Shown here: positions 19,801-31,278 of the stretch, one piece after another | Numbering within the stretch: the stretch's first letter is position 1 | Layout: each line of letters begins with the position of its first letter | Origin: Lysinibacillus pakistanensis | GTDB lineage: Bacteria; Bacillota; Bacilli; Bacillales_A; Planococcaceae | Length of the DNA: 64,000 nt | Direction of reading: 5' to 3' | Assembly: GCA_001312325.1 (NCBI GenBank) | Contig: BBDJ01000013.1 | Location: 61,875 to 125,874, forward strand | The notes under the pieces: generated by a model | Seen by the model: only the letters and a program-made list of their open reading frames with translations | Database searches by the model: none | Told to the model about the DNA's origin: nothing | Position numbers and translations under genes: made by a program

Positions 19801-20034
19801 TTAGAATTTCGGAAGAACTATTCTCTTATATAGTTGAACGGTAATAAAGTAGTATATTGAGTAAATTACAATAAAAATACCAATCGGAGGCCAAATACGG
19901 AAATAAGGTTCAGCTAAAATAGTTGAAAAAAAGTTCATGCCAATCAGTACATGTACAATACCAACTATCGCAGGGAATAGGAATACGAAGAATATTTCTT
20001 TATAAATAATTTTGATAACACTTCATATCGAACA
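19801..20034 (-). pseudogene. C-terminal fragment of a BceB/FtsX-like ABC transporter permease
   Basis: In corrected frame the last 75 or so residues read IFFVFLFPAIVGIVHVLIGM, then a membrane segment IWPPIGIFIVIYSIYYFITV and a basic tail ending LPKF. This is the terminal pair of transmembrane helices typical of bacitracin-type (BceB) permeases. No N-terminal part or ATPase partner is present. Confidence 0.5.
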
Positions 20035-20064
20035 CCAATTTTGAACAGCTTTTGATATATAAAA

Positions 20065-20100
20065 ATAGCATGCCAGAAATTAATCTAGCATGCCATTAAA
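20065..20100 (-). terminator. Terminator of the hem operon
   Basis: TGGCATGCTAGA pairs with TCTGGCATGCTA (wobble allowed), followed by TTTTTAT on the minus strand, directly after the hemL stop. Confidence 0.75.
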
Positions 20101-20102
20101 CT

Positions 20103-21395
20103 TTATCTAGCTAATTGAGCAAATACTTTATGGAAGGCATCCACCGTTTTAGCGATATGCTCCTCTGTATGTGCAGTGGAAATAAATAATCCTTCAAATT
20201 GAGATGGTGGTAAGAATATTCCTTCCTCTGCCATAAGACGGAAGTACTCCGCAAATAATTGTAAATCCGATGTTTTCGCAGTAGCAAAATCAATCACGTT
20301 CTCATTTGTAAAGAAGAATCCTATCATGGAACCAGCACGATTGACAGTATGCGGGATATTGTACTTTGTTGCTGCTTCACGGAAACCAGCCTCTAATTGA
20401 TCTCCTAACTTTTTGAAGTATTCATATGAGCCTTTATCAAGACGAGATAATGTTTCATAGCCTGCAGTCATGGCTAATGGATTCCCTGAGAGTGTACCAG
20501 CTTGATAGATTGGGCCTGCTGGTGCGATTTGCTCCATAATTTCTTTCTTCCCTGCATAGGCACCTACAGGCAGTCCACCGCCAATTACTTTGCCTAATGT
20601 TGTGATATCTGGTGTCACATCGAAATAGGCCTGTGCACAGCTATAATCGACACGGAAGCCAGTCATAACCTCGTCAAAGATTAACAATGCTCCATATTCC
20701 TTCGTTAATGCACGTAAACCTTCTAAAAAGCCTGGCTGTGGAGGCACGACACCCATATTTCCAGCTACTGGCTCTACAATTACGCCTGCAAGCTCAGCTC
20801 CATACTTTTCAAAAATTAATTTTGCTCCCTCTAAATCATTGTATGCAACTGTTAATGTATTACGTGCGACATCTGCAGGAACACCAGGACTATCAGGTAA
20901 GCCTAATGTAGCTACACCAGAGCCAGCTTTAATTAGTAATGAGTCTCCATGACCGTGATAAGAGCCCTCAAATTTTAAAATTTTATCTCGTCCCGTTACG
21001 CCACGAGCTACACGCAATGCAGACATTGTTGCCTCCGTACCTGAAGATACAAAGCGAATCATTTCCATGCCTGGTAAACGTTCTAACACTAATTTAGCTA
21101 AACGATTTTCTGTATAGCTTGGCGCTCCAAATGAAGAGCCCTTCGCTGCAGCATCTGCAATTGCTTGAACTACTTCGGGATGTGTATGACCTAAAATAAG
21201 TGGCCCCCATGATAATACATAATCAATATATTCATTGCCATCAATATCTTTAATGATAGCACCATGTCCAGATTCCATGAAAATAGGATCCATATTGACA
21301 GATTTAAATGCGCGTACTGGGCTACTAACACCACCTGGCATTAAATGAATGGCTTCCGCATATGCTTGTTTTGATTTTTCGTAAGAACGTGTCAT
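20103..21395 (-). CDS. hemL: Glutamate-1-semialdehyde 2,1-aminomutase
   Basis: PLP enzyme converting glutamate-1-semialdehyde to 5-aminolevulinate, the second step of the C5 pathway. Intact, 430 residues. It has [30 protein letters not shown] and [13 protein letters not shown]. The PLP lysine is in [18 protein letters not shown], and [12 protein letters not shown] follows. ATG 21395 immediately follows the hemB stop, with GGAGGAG inside the hemB end. It is the last gene of the hem operon. Confidence 0.98.
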   Translation of the reverse strand: MTRSYEKSKQAYAEAIHLMPGGVSSPVRAFKSVNMDPIFMESGHGAIIKDIDGNEYIDYVLSWGPLILGHTHPEVVQAIADAAAKGSSFGAPSYTENRLAKLVLERLPGMEMIRFVSSGTEATMSALRVARGVTGRDKILKFEGSYHGHGDSLLIKAGSGVATLGLPDSPGVPADVARNTLTVAYNDLEGAKLIFEKYGAELAGVIVEPVAGNMGVVPPQPGFLEGLRALTKEYGALLIFDEVMTGFRVDYSCAQAYFDVTPDITTLGKVIGGGLPVGAYAGKKEIMEQIAPAGPIYQAGTLSGNPLAMTAGYETLSRLDKGSYEYFKKLGDQLEAGFREAATKYNIPHTVNRAGSMIGFFFTNENVIDFATAKTSDLQLFAEYFRLMAEEGIFLPPSQFEGLFISTAHTEEHIAKTVDAFHKVFAQLAR

Positions 21396-22378
21396 TTATT
21401 TCTCCTCCAACCAACGTGCAACATCTTTAGCATGATACGTAATGATTAAATCAGAGCCAGCACGTTTCATACCTAATAATGTTTCAAGCACTACATTTTT
21501 TTTCTTCAATCCAACCATTAATTGCTGCTGCTTTGATCATTGCATATTCTCCAGAAACATTGTACGCAACGATTGGTAAAGTATAATTATTTTTCATATC
21601 TCGAATAATGTCCAAATAGCTTAATGCTGGCTTAACAATTAAAAAAATCTGCACCTTCTGCAACATCCGACTCTGCTTCACGGAATGCTTCTAAACGATT
21701 CGATGGGTCCATTTGGTATGATTTACGATCACCAAATTGAGGAGCACCGTCAGCTGCATCACGGAATGGCCCGTAGTAGCTTGATGCATATTTAACTGCG
21801 TATGACATGATTGGAATATGTTCAAAGCCTGCTTTGTCTAAGCCTGCACGTATTGCAGCAACAAAGCCATCCATCATATTTGATGGAGCAATGATATCTG
21901 CTCCCGCTTTTGCTTGAGACACAGCTGTACGCGCTAAAACATCTAAAGACGGATCATTTAAAATTTGATCACCTTCAATTAAGCCACAATGCCCGTGATC
22001 TGTAAATTCACATAAACAAGTATCTGCTATGATTAATAGCTCTGGGTGGCGTTCTTTAATAAGACGTGTTGCCTCTTGCACGATGCCATGGTCATGGAAA
22101 GCTCCAGTACCAATCGCATCTTTTTCAGCCGGTAAGCCAAATAAAATAACTGCTGGTATTCCTAATGCTACGACTTCATCAATTTCCACTTCAAGTTTAT
22201 CTAATGAAAATTGAAAAACACCTGGCATAGAAGGTACTTCATTTTTAATATTTTCGCCTTCAATAACGAAAATAGGATAGATTAAGTCCTCTTTGTGTAA
22301 GTAAGTTTCTTTTACCATTGATCGTATCGTTGCATTTGCACGCAAACGACGATGTCTTTGAAATTGTAATTTTGTCAT
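21396..22378 (-). CDS. hemB: Delta-aminolevulinic acid dehydratase (two frameshifts)
   Basis: Porphobilinogen synthase, joining two 5-aminolevulinate molecules. It has [18 protein letters not shown], the metal-site block [32 protein letters not shown] and the Schiff-base region [13 protein letters not shown]. Breaks are at the seven-A run 21641-21647 and the eight-T run 21496-21503. Corrected length is about 327 residues. The start overlaps the hemD stop (ATGA) and the stop abuts hemL. Confidence 0.97.
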
Positions 22379-23136
22379 TTTCTATTCCCTACTTTCATTA
22401 TTTCCTCGATGACCGCATGCATAGTATATACGCTGGGCTTAATATCTACAGTAGCCCCGTGATTTAAGATAGCCGCTTCTGTAATATGACCAATTGCTGC
22501 AACATGTGCCGCCTCCCACCCAATAACCGAAGCTACATCCATTGCGTAGACATCAACAGCAGAAGGACTAGCTAAAATCACCGTAACATCATTACTTGCA
22601 CGTATGCATTCAATAATGATTTGTTTTTGATCATGACGCTCAATCGTTTCATATACTGTCCATTCCTTAATTTTAAAGGGTAGACCTTTCTTCAATGTAT
22701 TTTTCGCCTTTTCTCCACGAATAAATAGACAACTAGGATTACTACCTGCTATTTCAGGAAATTCTTTAACAAATACATCTGCACTAAAGATAGAAGGCAT
22801 AAAACTAACATGGAATCCAAGCTTTTCTATTGCTGAAGTCGTTTTAGTGCCAATGGAAGCAATCTTTCCTTGAAAATGCCTTGCACTTAAATTAAATCGT
22901 TGCATCTTACTAGCAAAAGCATCTACAGCATTTTGACTTGTAAAAATAAGCCATTCAAATTGACGCGCTAACTCTATTTGTACATCATCATTTCTATCAA
23001 TTAGCTCGCAAGTTTCAATTAATGGGGCAATAACGGCACGGCCACCTAAAGCTGTAATGTCATCTACAATTGTTGTCGTTTTAGATGTCCCTGTCAAAAT
23101 AATTGTTTTACCTTCTAAAGGTAAATTACTTTGCAT
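22375..23136 (-). CDS. hemD: Uroporphyrinogen-III synthase
   Basis: Cyclises hydroxymethylbilane with ring-D inversion. Intact, 253 residues. Recognisable features are [20 protein letters not shown] at the start, [36 protein letters not shown] and the late [11 protein letters not shown] and [11 protein letters not shown] blocks. It overlaps hemC upstream and hemB downstream, so the genes are translationally coupled. Confidence 0.93.
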   Translation of the reverse strand: MQSNLPLEGKTIILTGTSKTTTIVDDITALGGRAVIAPLIETCELIDRNDDVQIELARQFEWLIFTSQNAVDAFASKMQRFNLSARHFQGKIASIGTKTTSAIEKLGFHVSFMPSIFSADVFVKEFPEIAGSNPSCLFIRGEKAKNTLKKGLPFKIKEWTVYETIERHDQKQIIIECIRASNDVTVILASPSAVDVYAMDVASVIGWEAAHVAAIGHITEAAILNHGATVDIKPSVYTMHAVIEEIMKVGNRK

Positions 23137-24058
23137 CTTGCTCTGCCTTTACGCGTTGAATTAATTCAAAGGCACCTTGCTTCGTTAAAATCTCAGCAAG
23201 CTCTTTCCCAATTGCTTCCGCATCAGTGCCTACTACTGTCTCCTTATAAACAACAGAGGCATCTGGTGCAGCAACAAGACCAGTTATTGTAATTTCTTCC
23301 CCATTCGATTTAGCATATCCTGCGATAGGTACTTGACAGCCACCATCCATAGCTGCTAAGAAAGCACGTTCTGCATGTGCTTCTTGCCATGTAATGCTAT
23401 CTGTTAATTTGCCTAATTCAGCTAATAGTTCAGTATCATCACCACGGCATTCAATCCCTAGAGAACCTTGCGCTACTGCTGGAAGACAATCCTCAACAGG
23501 TAAAAACTCAGTCACCACTTCATCGCTCCAGCCAAGTCGTTTTAGACCAGCAGCTGCTAAAATAATAGCATCATATTCATCTGTTTCAAGCTTTGCCAAA
23601 CGTGTATCTACATTTCCTCGAATCCATTTAATTTCTATATCAGGGCGGACTGTTAGCAACTGAGCACTACGTCGAAGTGAGCTTGTTCCTACTACAGCAC
23701 CAGCAGGAAGATCGGCGAATTTCACATGTCCTTTTGAAATAAATGCATCACGTGCATCTTCACGTGGAGGAATACAGCCTATTACTAATCCCTCAGGTAG
23801 TACTGCGGGCATATCCTTCATCGAATGAACAGCAAAATCAATTTCTTTATCAAACAATGCTTGTTCAATTTCTTTAACAAAAAGCCCTTTCCCACCAACT
23901 TTTGAAAGCTGTACGTCTAAAATTTGGTCGCCTTTTGTAACAATTTCCTTTACTTCAAATTCAAATGGTACGCTAGCTGCCTTTAACTCATTTATAAACC
24001 AATTTGTTTGCGTTAATGCCAGCTTACTTCTCCTAGAACCAACAATAATTTTTCTCAA
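23126..24058 (-). CDS. hemC: Hydroxymethylbilane synthase (porphobilinogen deaminase)
   Basis: Polymerises four porphobilinogen units on a dipyrromethane cofactor. Intact, 310 residues. It has [50 protein letters not shown] and [11 protein letters not shown]. The cofactor cysteine is in [20 protein letters not shown]. Confidence 0.98.
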   Translation of the reverse strand: MRKIIVGSRRSKLALTQTNWFINELKAASVPFEFEVKEIVTKGDQILDVQLSKVGGKGLFVKEIEQALFDKEIDFAVHSMKDMPAVLPEGLVIGCIPPREDARDAFISKGHVKFADLPAGAVVGTSSLRRSAQLLTVRPDIEIKWIRGNVDTRLAKLETDEYDAIILAAAGLKRLGWSDEVVTEFLPVEDCLPAVAQGSLGIECRGDDTELLAELGKLTDSITWQEAHAERAFLAAMDGGCQVPIAGYAKSNGEEITITGLVAAPDASVVYKETVVGTDAEAIGKELAEILTKQGAFELIQRVKAEQDAK

Positions 24059-24076
24059 CAGTCTCCAACCTTTCTT

Positions 24077-24906
24077 CTAATACCATAAATGGAATCGCGA
24101 TAAACTACTTCCTAAGAAGAAGTTCACAACAACTAATAGATATGCGTAAATATGTACCCATGCATAAGTTGTTCCTGTTAGCTTGCTTTTGCGATTCACA
24201 TATAATATCAAGCAATACAAAATTAAGATAATGAAGGAACCAATGATTTTTGCGTCAAAAATCGAAAGACTCTCTAACGTTAATAGTGCCCATTCAAACC
24301 CTAAAACTAAACTTATAAACAACATAGGAATTCCAATAAAAAAATGATATATTCATCCAGCTACTTGTTTGTTGCAAAGATGGTAGCCTAGTCCATAAAT
24401 AGGACCATTTTTTCTTTTTAAGTAACCGGTATAAAATCAAATACAATATCGCAAAAACAAATGTTAGCGTAAATGCTGCATATGATAAAATCGCAAATGA
24501 TATATGAATAAAAAGCATTTCCGAAATTAAAGTTTCACTAACTGCTCCAGTTGGTCTTTTCGGCATAAACGTAAAAATACTAGCGAACAAAAATCCTAAT
24601 ATATTAATAATAAATACCGGTAGATCTACCCGCGCAATACAGTGCAGAAAAATAGATAATGTAACGAGCAGCCAGGAATAAAAAAAGAATTCCTTCAGAT
24701 AAGGATAAAATCGGAAAACGCTTGGTTTCCACAAAGGTTAATAAAATTATGGCACTTTGTATTACCCATACAAATGAAACAAGCCAGAAAGCAATTCGCC
24801 TTGCTCGTACTTGTTTATAAAAGTAATCAGTAAAGTAAAATACTAGACTGATCGCATACAAGACGATCATTACTTCATAAAGCCTTGTCATTGTCAAATC
24901 AGCCAA
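24077..24906 (-). CDS. hemX: HemX, cytochrome c assembly-type membrane protein (two frameshifts)
   Basis: CcsA-like integral membrane protein that in B. subtilis lowers the level of HemA. It has multiple transmembrane segments: LYEVMIVLYAISLVFYFTDY at residues about 9-28, and FWLVSFVWVIQSAIILLTF, among others. A conserved tryptophan-rich stretch includes EGILFYSWLLVTLSIF after correction at the seven-A run 24680-24686. The second break is at 24338-24344. Corrected length is about 276 residues, as in the family. It lies between hemA and hemC, the usual place. Confidence 0.92.
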
Positions 24907-24971
24907 TAGACATCCCTTCTTTGTATCAAAATTGCTAAAGACGTATTCAACTTTAGCCAGAAAAGAAAAAA

Positions 24972-25011
24972 CGTTTTCGTATCCTTAGTTTACCACACAG
25001 ATACGAAAACG
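24972..25011 (-). terminator. Hairpin with U tract between hemA and hemX
   Basis: Perfect 12-bp stem, CGTTTTCGTATC with GATACGAAAACG, then TTTTTTCTTTT on the minus strand. It sits inside the presumed hemAXCDBL operon, 99 bases after the hemA stop, and could attenuate the distal genes. Confidence 0.7.
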
Positions 25012-25109
25012 CCTCATGTAATATCAGTAGAAAGTCTAGTTCGTGAGAGAATCGTGGATTTGCTCAATCCTAGATTAGGTTCACTCTTCAATACGAACGT
25101 ATAGACATC

Positions 25110-26476
25110 TTAGAAAGAGTACTTTGGTTCAGTAGAAGTTTGTGATGATTGCACACGCTCTTTACGATCAAGCTCTTGCTTTGTCATTGCTTCTACCTCA
25201 GCTTCTACAGCATCCTCAATACCAAAAATTTGTTGGAATAAACGTAACTGTTCATTTGCTTTTGGTGAATTCGCCATTTCTTTTGCTTGTAAAATGGGCT
25301 CTTTTAACAACTGATTAATAATAGATTTAGTATGTTTGCTTAAAATTTTACGTTCACGATCCGTTAAATCTGGCATTTTATTTTCAATGCTAATCATTGT
25401 CTCCTCTTGAATATGATTAGCTTTTTTTACGTAACGCTGAAATTACTGGCACAACACCGAGAGTTGCAACCCAGTCTTTAAATTGAAGAACCTCTTTGCC
25501 AATCATTGAAGTAATGTCAGCTGCTGCACGTTCACGCTCTGCTAAGTTTGCTTCAACAATCCCCTGTAAATCATCTATATCATATAAGAAAACATTTGGT
25601 AAATCTCCAACACGCGGATCAATATCGCGTGGAACTGCTATATCAACCATAAATAATGGTTTACCTTTGCGTAAACGTTCTACAAATTGCATTAGTTCAT
25701 AGTCAATCACATAATCGGTTGCACCTGTAGACGTAATTAAAATATCCGCTTCCAGTAAAGAACATTGTAGCTCTTTCATCGATTTTGCTTCACCATGGAA
25801 TTTAGCTGCTAGGCTTTCTGCTTTTTCAAATGTACGGTTAATAACGGTTACTTTTCCAACACCGCTACCGTAAAGATTTTCAATAGCAAGTTCCCCCATC
25901 TTTCCTGCACCTAAAATAGCCACATGTTTGCGCTGTAATGAACCAAATATTTTCTTCGCTAATTCAACTGCTGCATAAGAAACCGATACCGCGTTCTCAC
26001 CGATAGCCGTTTCATTATGTGCACGCTTCGCAAATGTCACTGCTTGTTTAAATAGCTGATTGTACACCGTTCCTGTTGTTCCAATCTCTTGTCCACTTAA
26101 GAAGCTTTTCTTTACTTGACCTAAAATTTGCGTTTCACCAAGAACCATAGAATCAATTCCTGCTGTCACCTTGAATAAATGCTCAATTGCCTCGTCCTCT
26201 TCTCGAATTGTTAGGTAAGAAGAAAATGTCTCCGCAGGTAAATTGAACCAATTCGCTAAAAATTGTTTTACAAAATGACGTCCCGTATGCAATTGATCCA
26301 CTACAGCATAAATTTCTGTTCGGTTGCATGTTGAAACAATAACATTTTCTAATATGCTTTTTTTGTTTTTGCAGCGCTTCCATTGCTTGTGGTAGTTCAC
26401 TCTCTATGAATGATAACTTTTCACGAATTTCAACAGGCGCTGTTTTATAATTCAAGCCTACTACGATGGTATGCAT
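25110..26476 (-). CDS. hemA: Glutamyl-tRNA reductase (two frameshifts)
   Basis: First enzyme of C5 heme synthesis, reducing glutamyl-tRNA to glutamate-1-semialdehyde. It has [20 protein letters not shown], the catalytic cysteine block [27 protein letters not shown], the NADPH-binding [13 protein letters not shown] and the C-terminal dimerisation helix. Breaks are at the seven-T runs 26358-26364 and 25422-25428. ATG 26476 follows GAGGTG. Corrected length is about 455 residues. Confidence 0.97.
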
Positions 26477-26511
26477 GAATAACACCTCACACGTTCTAAT
26501 TCACAAATCTC

Positions 26512-26517
26512 ATTATA
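26512..26517 (-). promoter_or_regulatory. Probable -10 box of the hemA promoter
   Basis: TATAAT on the minus strand, 36 bases before the hemA start. A good -35 is not evident; the closest candidates, such as TAGATG, are weak. Activation may be needed. Confidence 0.4.
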
Positions 26518-26636
26518 GCACAGTTCGACAGAAGTTCATCTATAATTTGTGAACATGTCATGAAGAACTGTTATTCGTCATCTACATTAGAATTATTATA
26601 AACTAAGTGTAACAAATTATACGTCCTGTTTCAAAT

Positions 26637-26665
26637 AAAAAAAACTGCCCCAATAAGGAGCAGTT
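26637..26665 (-). terminator. Terminator of the surface-protein operon
   Basis: AACTGCTC pairs with GGGCAGTT around a short loop, followed by TTTTTTTTA on the minus strand, directly after the vWA-SLH gene. Confidence 0.85.
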
Positions 26666-26673
26666 ATTATCTA

Positions 26674-29595
26674 TTAATTAGTGATTGTTACAGTCTTTAA
26701 TGTGATGATTTTATCATCTTTATCATATGCTACAAATTCTATTTCGTTGTTCACCTTGAAGTCTTGCATAGTTTGAACTGTTTTTGTCAGCATATAAACA
26801 TTATCACTACGTTTCTTTAATTCAAATTGTACATCTCCGCTTACAGAGGTGAAGCGTACATTAACCTTCGCAACATTTGAACAATTACCATCGATTCTAG
26901 CATTCATTGTAATATTCCCTTTGCGTAATGTGACAGAAGCTTCTTCAAATAGATTATCAGGGTTTACACAGCTTGAAGAAGTTGTTTTACATAATATCGC
27001 ATCAATTATTTTTTTGGAATACTTGATGTAACTGTAAATTATCGATTGCATGATAATAAGTTCCTCCAGTTTCTGAAGCTAGCTGCATTAAAACGGCATC
27101 ATTAACTTGTGATTTTTTTACCCATACTTACTGTATAAACTTTGACGCCTTGCTTTTTCGCATCATTCAGCACTTTTGTCATTTTCGATTTACTTGTCTT
27201 GCCATCAGATATGACAACCATTGCTTTTGAAGTTTTCGCATCGTTTGAGAATTTCGTAAGAGCTAATTCAATACCTGCAAAGATATCTGTAGCACCCTTC
27301 TCTTTCGATGTTTTATAGAGGTCTTTTTTCAATACATTCTCTGTACTGCCTTCTGCTAGTACAGTAGCTTTTGTATTCGTTTCAACTACTATATTATTTT
27401 TTTGCCTTAATTTGATTTATAGCTTCCATCGTTTTCTTACCACGGAAATTGGTTTGGTCAGCAGTTTTCATGGATGCTGAGTAATCCACCACAAATGCGA
27501 CCTCTGTTGCTAACGAACAAGAATTTTTACTGAAATATGGATTCGTGAAAATTTCCTTAGTAATCGTTTTATCCGTCAAATCTTTTAAAATAGTGGTATA
27601 ACGTGGATCAATTTTATTGACTAATGTTGCCTCTACTTTAGATTTCCCATAAATAATAGAGTCAAAGTACGCTACTGCTGTTCCAGGTCCGCCTGTTTTG
27701 TCTAAATAATCCGAAGTATTTGTCACAAATGAAGCCGTCTTTTCTACACCATCGAATTTAATTTTTACAGTCCCTTGATAATCAGTAATAGGGTCCCCGC
27801 CTGCTCTCACTAATGTAACCATTACTTTTGTATAACGATCTTTACCAGAAGGTCTAGATGCTGCCTCTGCGCTTTCTTTTAATGCTTCTACACGCTTTTT
27901 ATAAGCCTCTACTTGACCAAGTAATTTACCGCCTTGATATTTTAATAGAACTGTACGATCATAGTTACTTAAATTCGTAAGAATAGCATAAATTTTCATG
28001 ACGCTATCATAATGCTCTAATGTTAATTTCTTTTCCTCTGGCATATGATTCATAAGTTGAATAATGGAACCAACCGGATTGATATTTTCAACCTGTGAAG
28101 CAATCGCATCGTCAATTCCTTGCACGCGATATATAGGTCGGCCATCATCAGCAATCATATACATAATCTCTGTTTTAGCTGGTGTTGTCACGGAATCCTT
28201 CAAACGTCGATTTAATAATTCTTCAAATAAATAAACAGAAATATCATAGTTTTCAAACTGTAAAATAGCATGCTCATAACCTAATGCAGGATATTTTGGA
28301 TCAGAGCCACCATATCTTAAATACATGTTTTGCACATTTCCAAGTGCATCTGTTACGTTCGTTTGCTGTCCAATACTAAACAGCTTTTTATCTGCGTCTT
28401 TGTCTAAAGGAACTGGATTGTAAACATCAATAACATTTTCAGTAAAGAACTCAGGCAATTTTTCATATGGTTTAAATGGAGGTGTAACATTTCCATTATC
28501 ATCATCAGTATTGGCTGGATCATACACTTGGTAATCTATACGCATCTCTGGCTGAGGTGAATATCGTACCTGTGCATTTAATTTTTCACCTACTAGACAT
28601 TTCATACCTGGATCTGTATTGTTAATTAGCTCGAATGAAATAGTGTCACGGACAGACTTTGTTAATGCAGGTGCTTTTACGATAGCTGTTACCGTAGAGC
28701 CATCAGATTGTATGTTTCTAACTGGATCGCCTGCTGTATCCACAATTGTTGCACCATATGATGAAGTTACACGGAATGTATAAGATTTATCGTCTGCAAT
28801 TGGATCACCATTACAAGCTTTTAACGATACAGTAATTAATGTTGAATCAACTCCATTTGCAATTAAATCAGGTTTTTCAACATCGATGCTTTGTAAAGCA
28901 TTATTTACATATTCTGGTCCAGTAAAATCATTGGAATTATCCTTTGGTTCTTCAAATTCTGCACTACCTGAGCCCATAAAGCCTGATGGTAAAGTAACTT
29001 TATCATTATCACGGCCAGCAGCAGCACGTTTTAATCCTTGAACACTTAAGGAACCATTTTGTGCAGCACGATATAAAAAGACTGCAATATCCCCACGTGT
29101 TAATTTTGTCGAGGGATTAAAATCAGCAAATGTTTTTTTGCCTGTATTACCTGTTGAAATATCATTTGTATATAAATATTGTACTGCTTGAGGTTCGTCT
29201 AAATCTAAACCTTTAAAGGCTGCATATACCCGTGCAAATTGACCACGTGTTATTGCTTTGGAACGATTTGCTGTTGCATGCGTACCATTAAAAGGTAAGT
29301 AGAAATCACTATAAAAGTTATACGCTACACTTTCGTTATACGTTAATGCGTAATTACGATCAAGCTTCGCAAGCATAACTACAAGCTCTTGTTCAGTTAT
29401 TTGTTCATCTGGTAAAAAGTTATTACCGCCATTCAATGAAAGTAAGTCATTATCAACTGCCCATAATATAGCTTTATATTTACTATTATTTGTTGGTACA
29501 TCCTGAATAGTCGTGGCTGCCCAAGTAACAGCAGGAGCTGCTGACATAAATACTAATACGAAGCAAAGCAGTGATAACAATGCTTTTTTTAGCAT
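26674..29595 (-). CDS. S-layer-homology protein with von Willebrand factor A domain (three frameshifts)
   Basis: About 970 residues when joined, exported. The signal peptide is KKALLSLLCFVLVFMSAAPA with ATTIQ after an AWA cleavage site. Three SLH repeats occupy residues about 28-200 (DEQITEQELVVMLAKL, SKAITRGQFARVYAAF, FADFNPSTKLTRGDIAVFLY). Ig-like invasin-type domains follow (about 240-350 and 600-680). The C-terminal vWA domain starts TEVAFVVDYSASM, with the MIDAS D-x-S-x-S motif, and includes GATDIFAGIELAL and AMVVISDGKTSK. Breaks are at T runs 27397-27403, 27113-27119 and 27009-27015. It probably sits on the cell wall and binds a ligand through the metal site. It is last in a three-gene surface cluster. 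Confidence 0.85.
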
Positions 29596-29619
29596 GTGCC
29601 ATTTAGTTCAGTCCTTTCT

Positions 29620-31078
29620 TTAATTAAAGAACAATATATCATCACGATAGTTTTGTTTTAAGTCATTTTCTAAATAATTCAAGAAACGTTCTAGCACTAC
29701 TGATGCTTGTGCTCGTGTTAAAGGTTGGTTAGGGTTAAATCTACCTGTTACAGGATCACCTGTCATTAAGCCTAATTCATTTGCAATGTAAATTCCGTCT
29801 TTTGTGTAATTTGGAATTTGAGCATCATCTGTAAACTTAGTTACATAGCCTGGGTCTGGTGCTTTGTTTTCAAGTCCTAAGGCACGCACAAAAATCGTTG
29901 CCGCTTGCCCACGTGTAATCGGACTATCTGGTTTAAAATACTCAGGGGTAACTCCTTTAATAATTCCTTTCTTGACAGCTGTTTCGATGTAGGCATAATC
30001 CTTTACAGTACGCTTTACATCTTTAAAAACACTTGTAGATGCTGTTTTTTTTCGATTTATTTTCTTTTTCTTGCATAACTCGTAAATCAACCGCTTTACC
30101 AATCGCCGTTGTAAAATCAAAACGCTTCATTGGTGTGTTCGGAGAGAAAAAGTTACTCGTATCTGTGTAAATACCTAAAGAGTATAATTTATCAATAGCT
30201 TCCTTGGCGTAATGATTGTTTAAATCTCTAAATTTAGGAATAATTAATCGTTCGATAGTTGGCATATATTCAGTATCTAAGTCCAATTTCCCCTTTTGTC
30301 CAGAGGCTAAGTTATAATTATATTCAGAAATAACATCTTTTTCACTTACAACTGCATACCCGCCATCAAAGCTTCCTAAGCTTCCTAGATTTTGTTCATA
30401 GTTTAGTACACGTGATTTACTTGTAGATAATCGATTTTTCACATGGCTTGTTTTGCCATCACTAAAAGAATAAACCGATTCTGTAATTTGTGTTTCTGTT
30501 GCTCCCCAGAATTTTCATAGCCAGCATGTCGGCTATCAGTATCAATGGTTACTGTATTTTGAACAGCATTTTTCCCTGTTCCCGACTGGAAGGAATAAGT
30601 TTTTCTAGAAATCACATTACCAGAATAATAATCTGAAGCAGCACGATTATCTGTCACTGTACCTTGGGAAAATTGGTAATCAACTAACGTATAGGTAGTT
30701 TTACCGACTACAATTTTTTTCAGTATACTTTTTCACAACTCCATTGGACGTTTTTTGACCAATCGTAGCATAATCGACAACATCTGATTCATAGGCAATA
30801 TTTCTTGTTAAAGTAGCACCATTACTCGCTGTTGCTTAAGGCTATATGTTTCTGTTAATTTTCCCTTTGATTCTTTTTCGGTAATTTTAATATCTTTACT
30901 TGTCCCTTTAAAAATAATTGGTGTCCCTGTAATGAAAACAGCTTCTTCATATGTATATTCATTTTTTTACAGCACCTGTAGTTTCCAATGAAGCAGCTAA
31001 TGCAATTTGCGGGATGGTAGCGCCAATTACAGCTACTGCAAGAACTACTAACATTATTTTAGATAAATGTTTTCGCAT
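29620..31078 (-). CDS. Secreted protein with three C-terminal SLH domains (several frameshifts)
   Basis: About 485 residues. Signal peptide KIMLVVLAVAVIGATIPQIA is followed by LAAS. A repetitive, Tyr/Ser/Thr-rich region of unknown fold fills residues 40-300. Three SLH repeats then end the protein: FRDLNNHYAKEAIDKLYSLG, FKDVKRTVKDYAYIETAVKK and FTDDAQIPNYTKDGIYIANE, each with the T/R-G/A-Q/D-A/F tail such as SPITRGQAATIFVRAL. Breaks occur at 30045-30052, near 30440-30510, at 30714-30720, at a missing A near 30835 and at 30962-30968. ATG 31078 follows GAGAGG. The gene ends 24 bases before the start of the vWA-SLH gene. Confidence 0.8.
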
Positions 31079-31278
31079 TCGTTTTTTTGTTCCTCTCTTT
31101 CATTTCATGCACATCTGTATAGAGCTGCCAAAAATCAAGTATAAAAAAATAAGTGAATGAAGCTTAAAATTCGCATGTCTCTTGCAAGTTTCAAGAATCC
31201 AAGAATAGATATACGCATTTGCATATAGTCTTATCTTTCATCCATCTTACTCACAAGAGACTCGCAATTTCTATTAAA

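Noticed and set aside
25110..25397. A separate short gene downstream of hemA
   Set aside because: The sequence is the C-terminal dimerisation region of HemA, split off by the seven-T run at 25422-25428.
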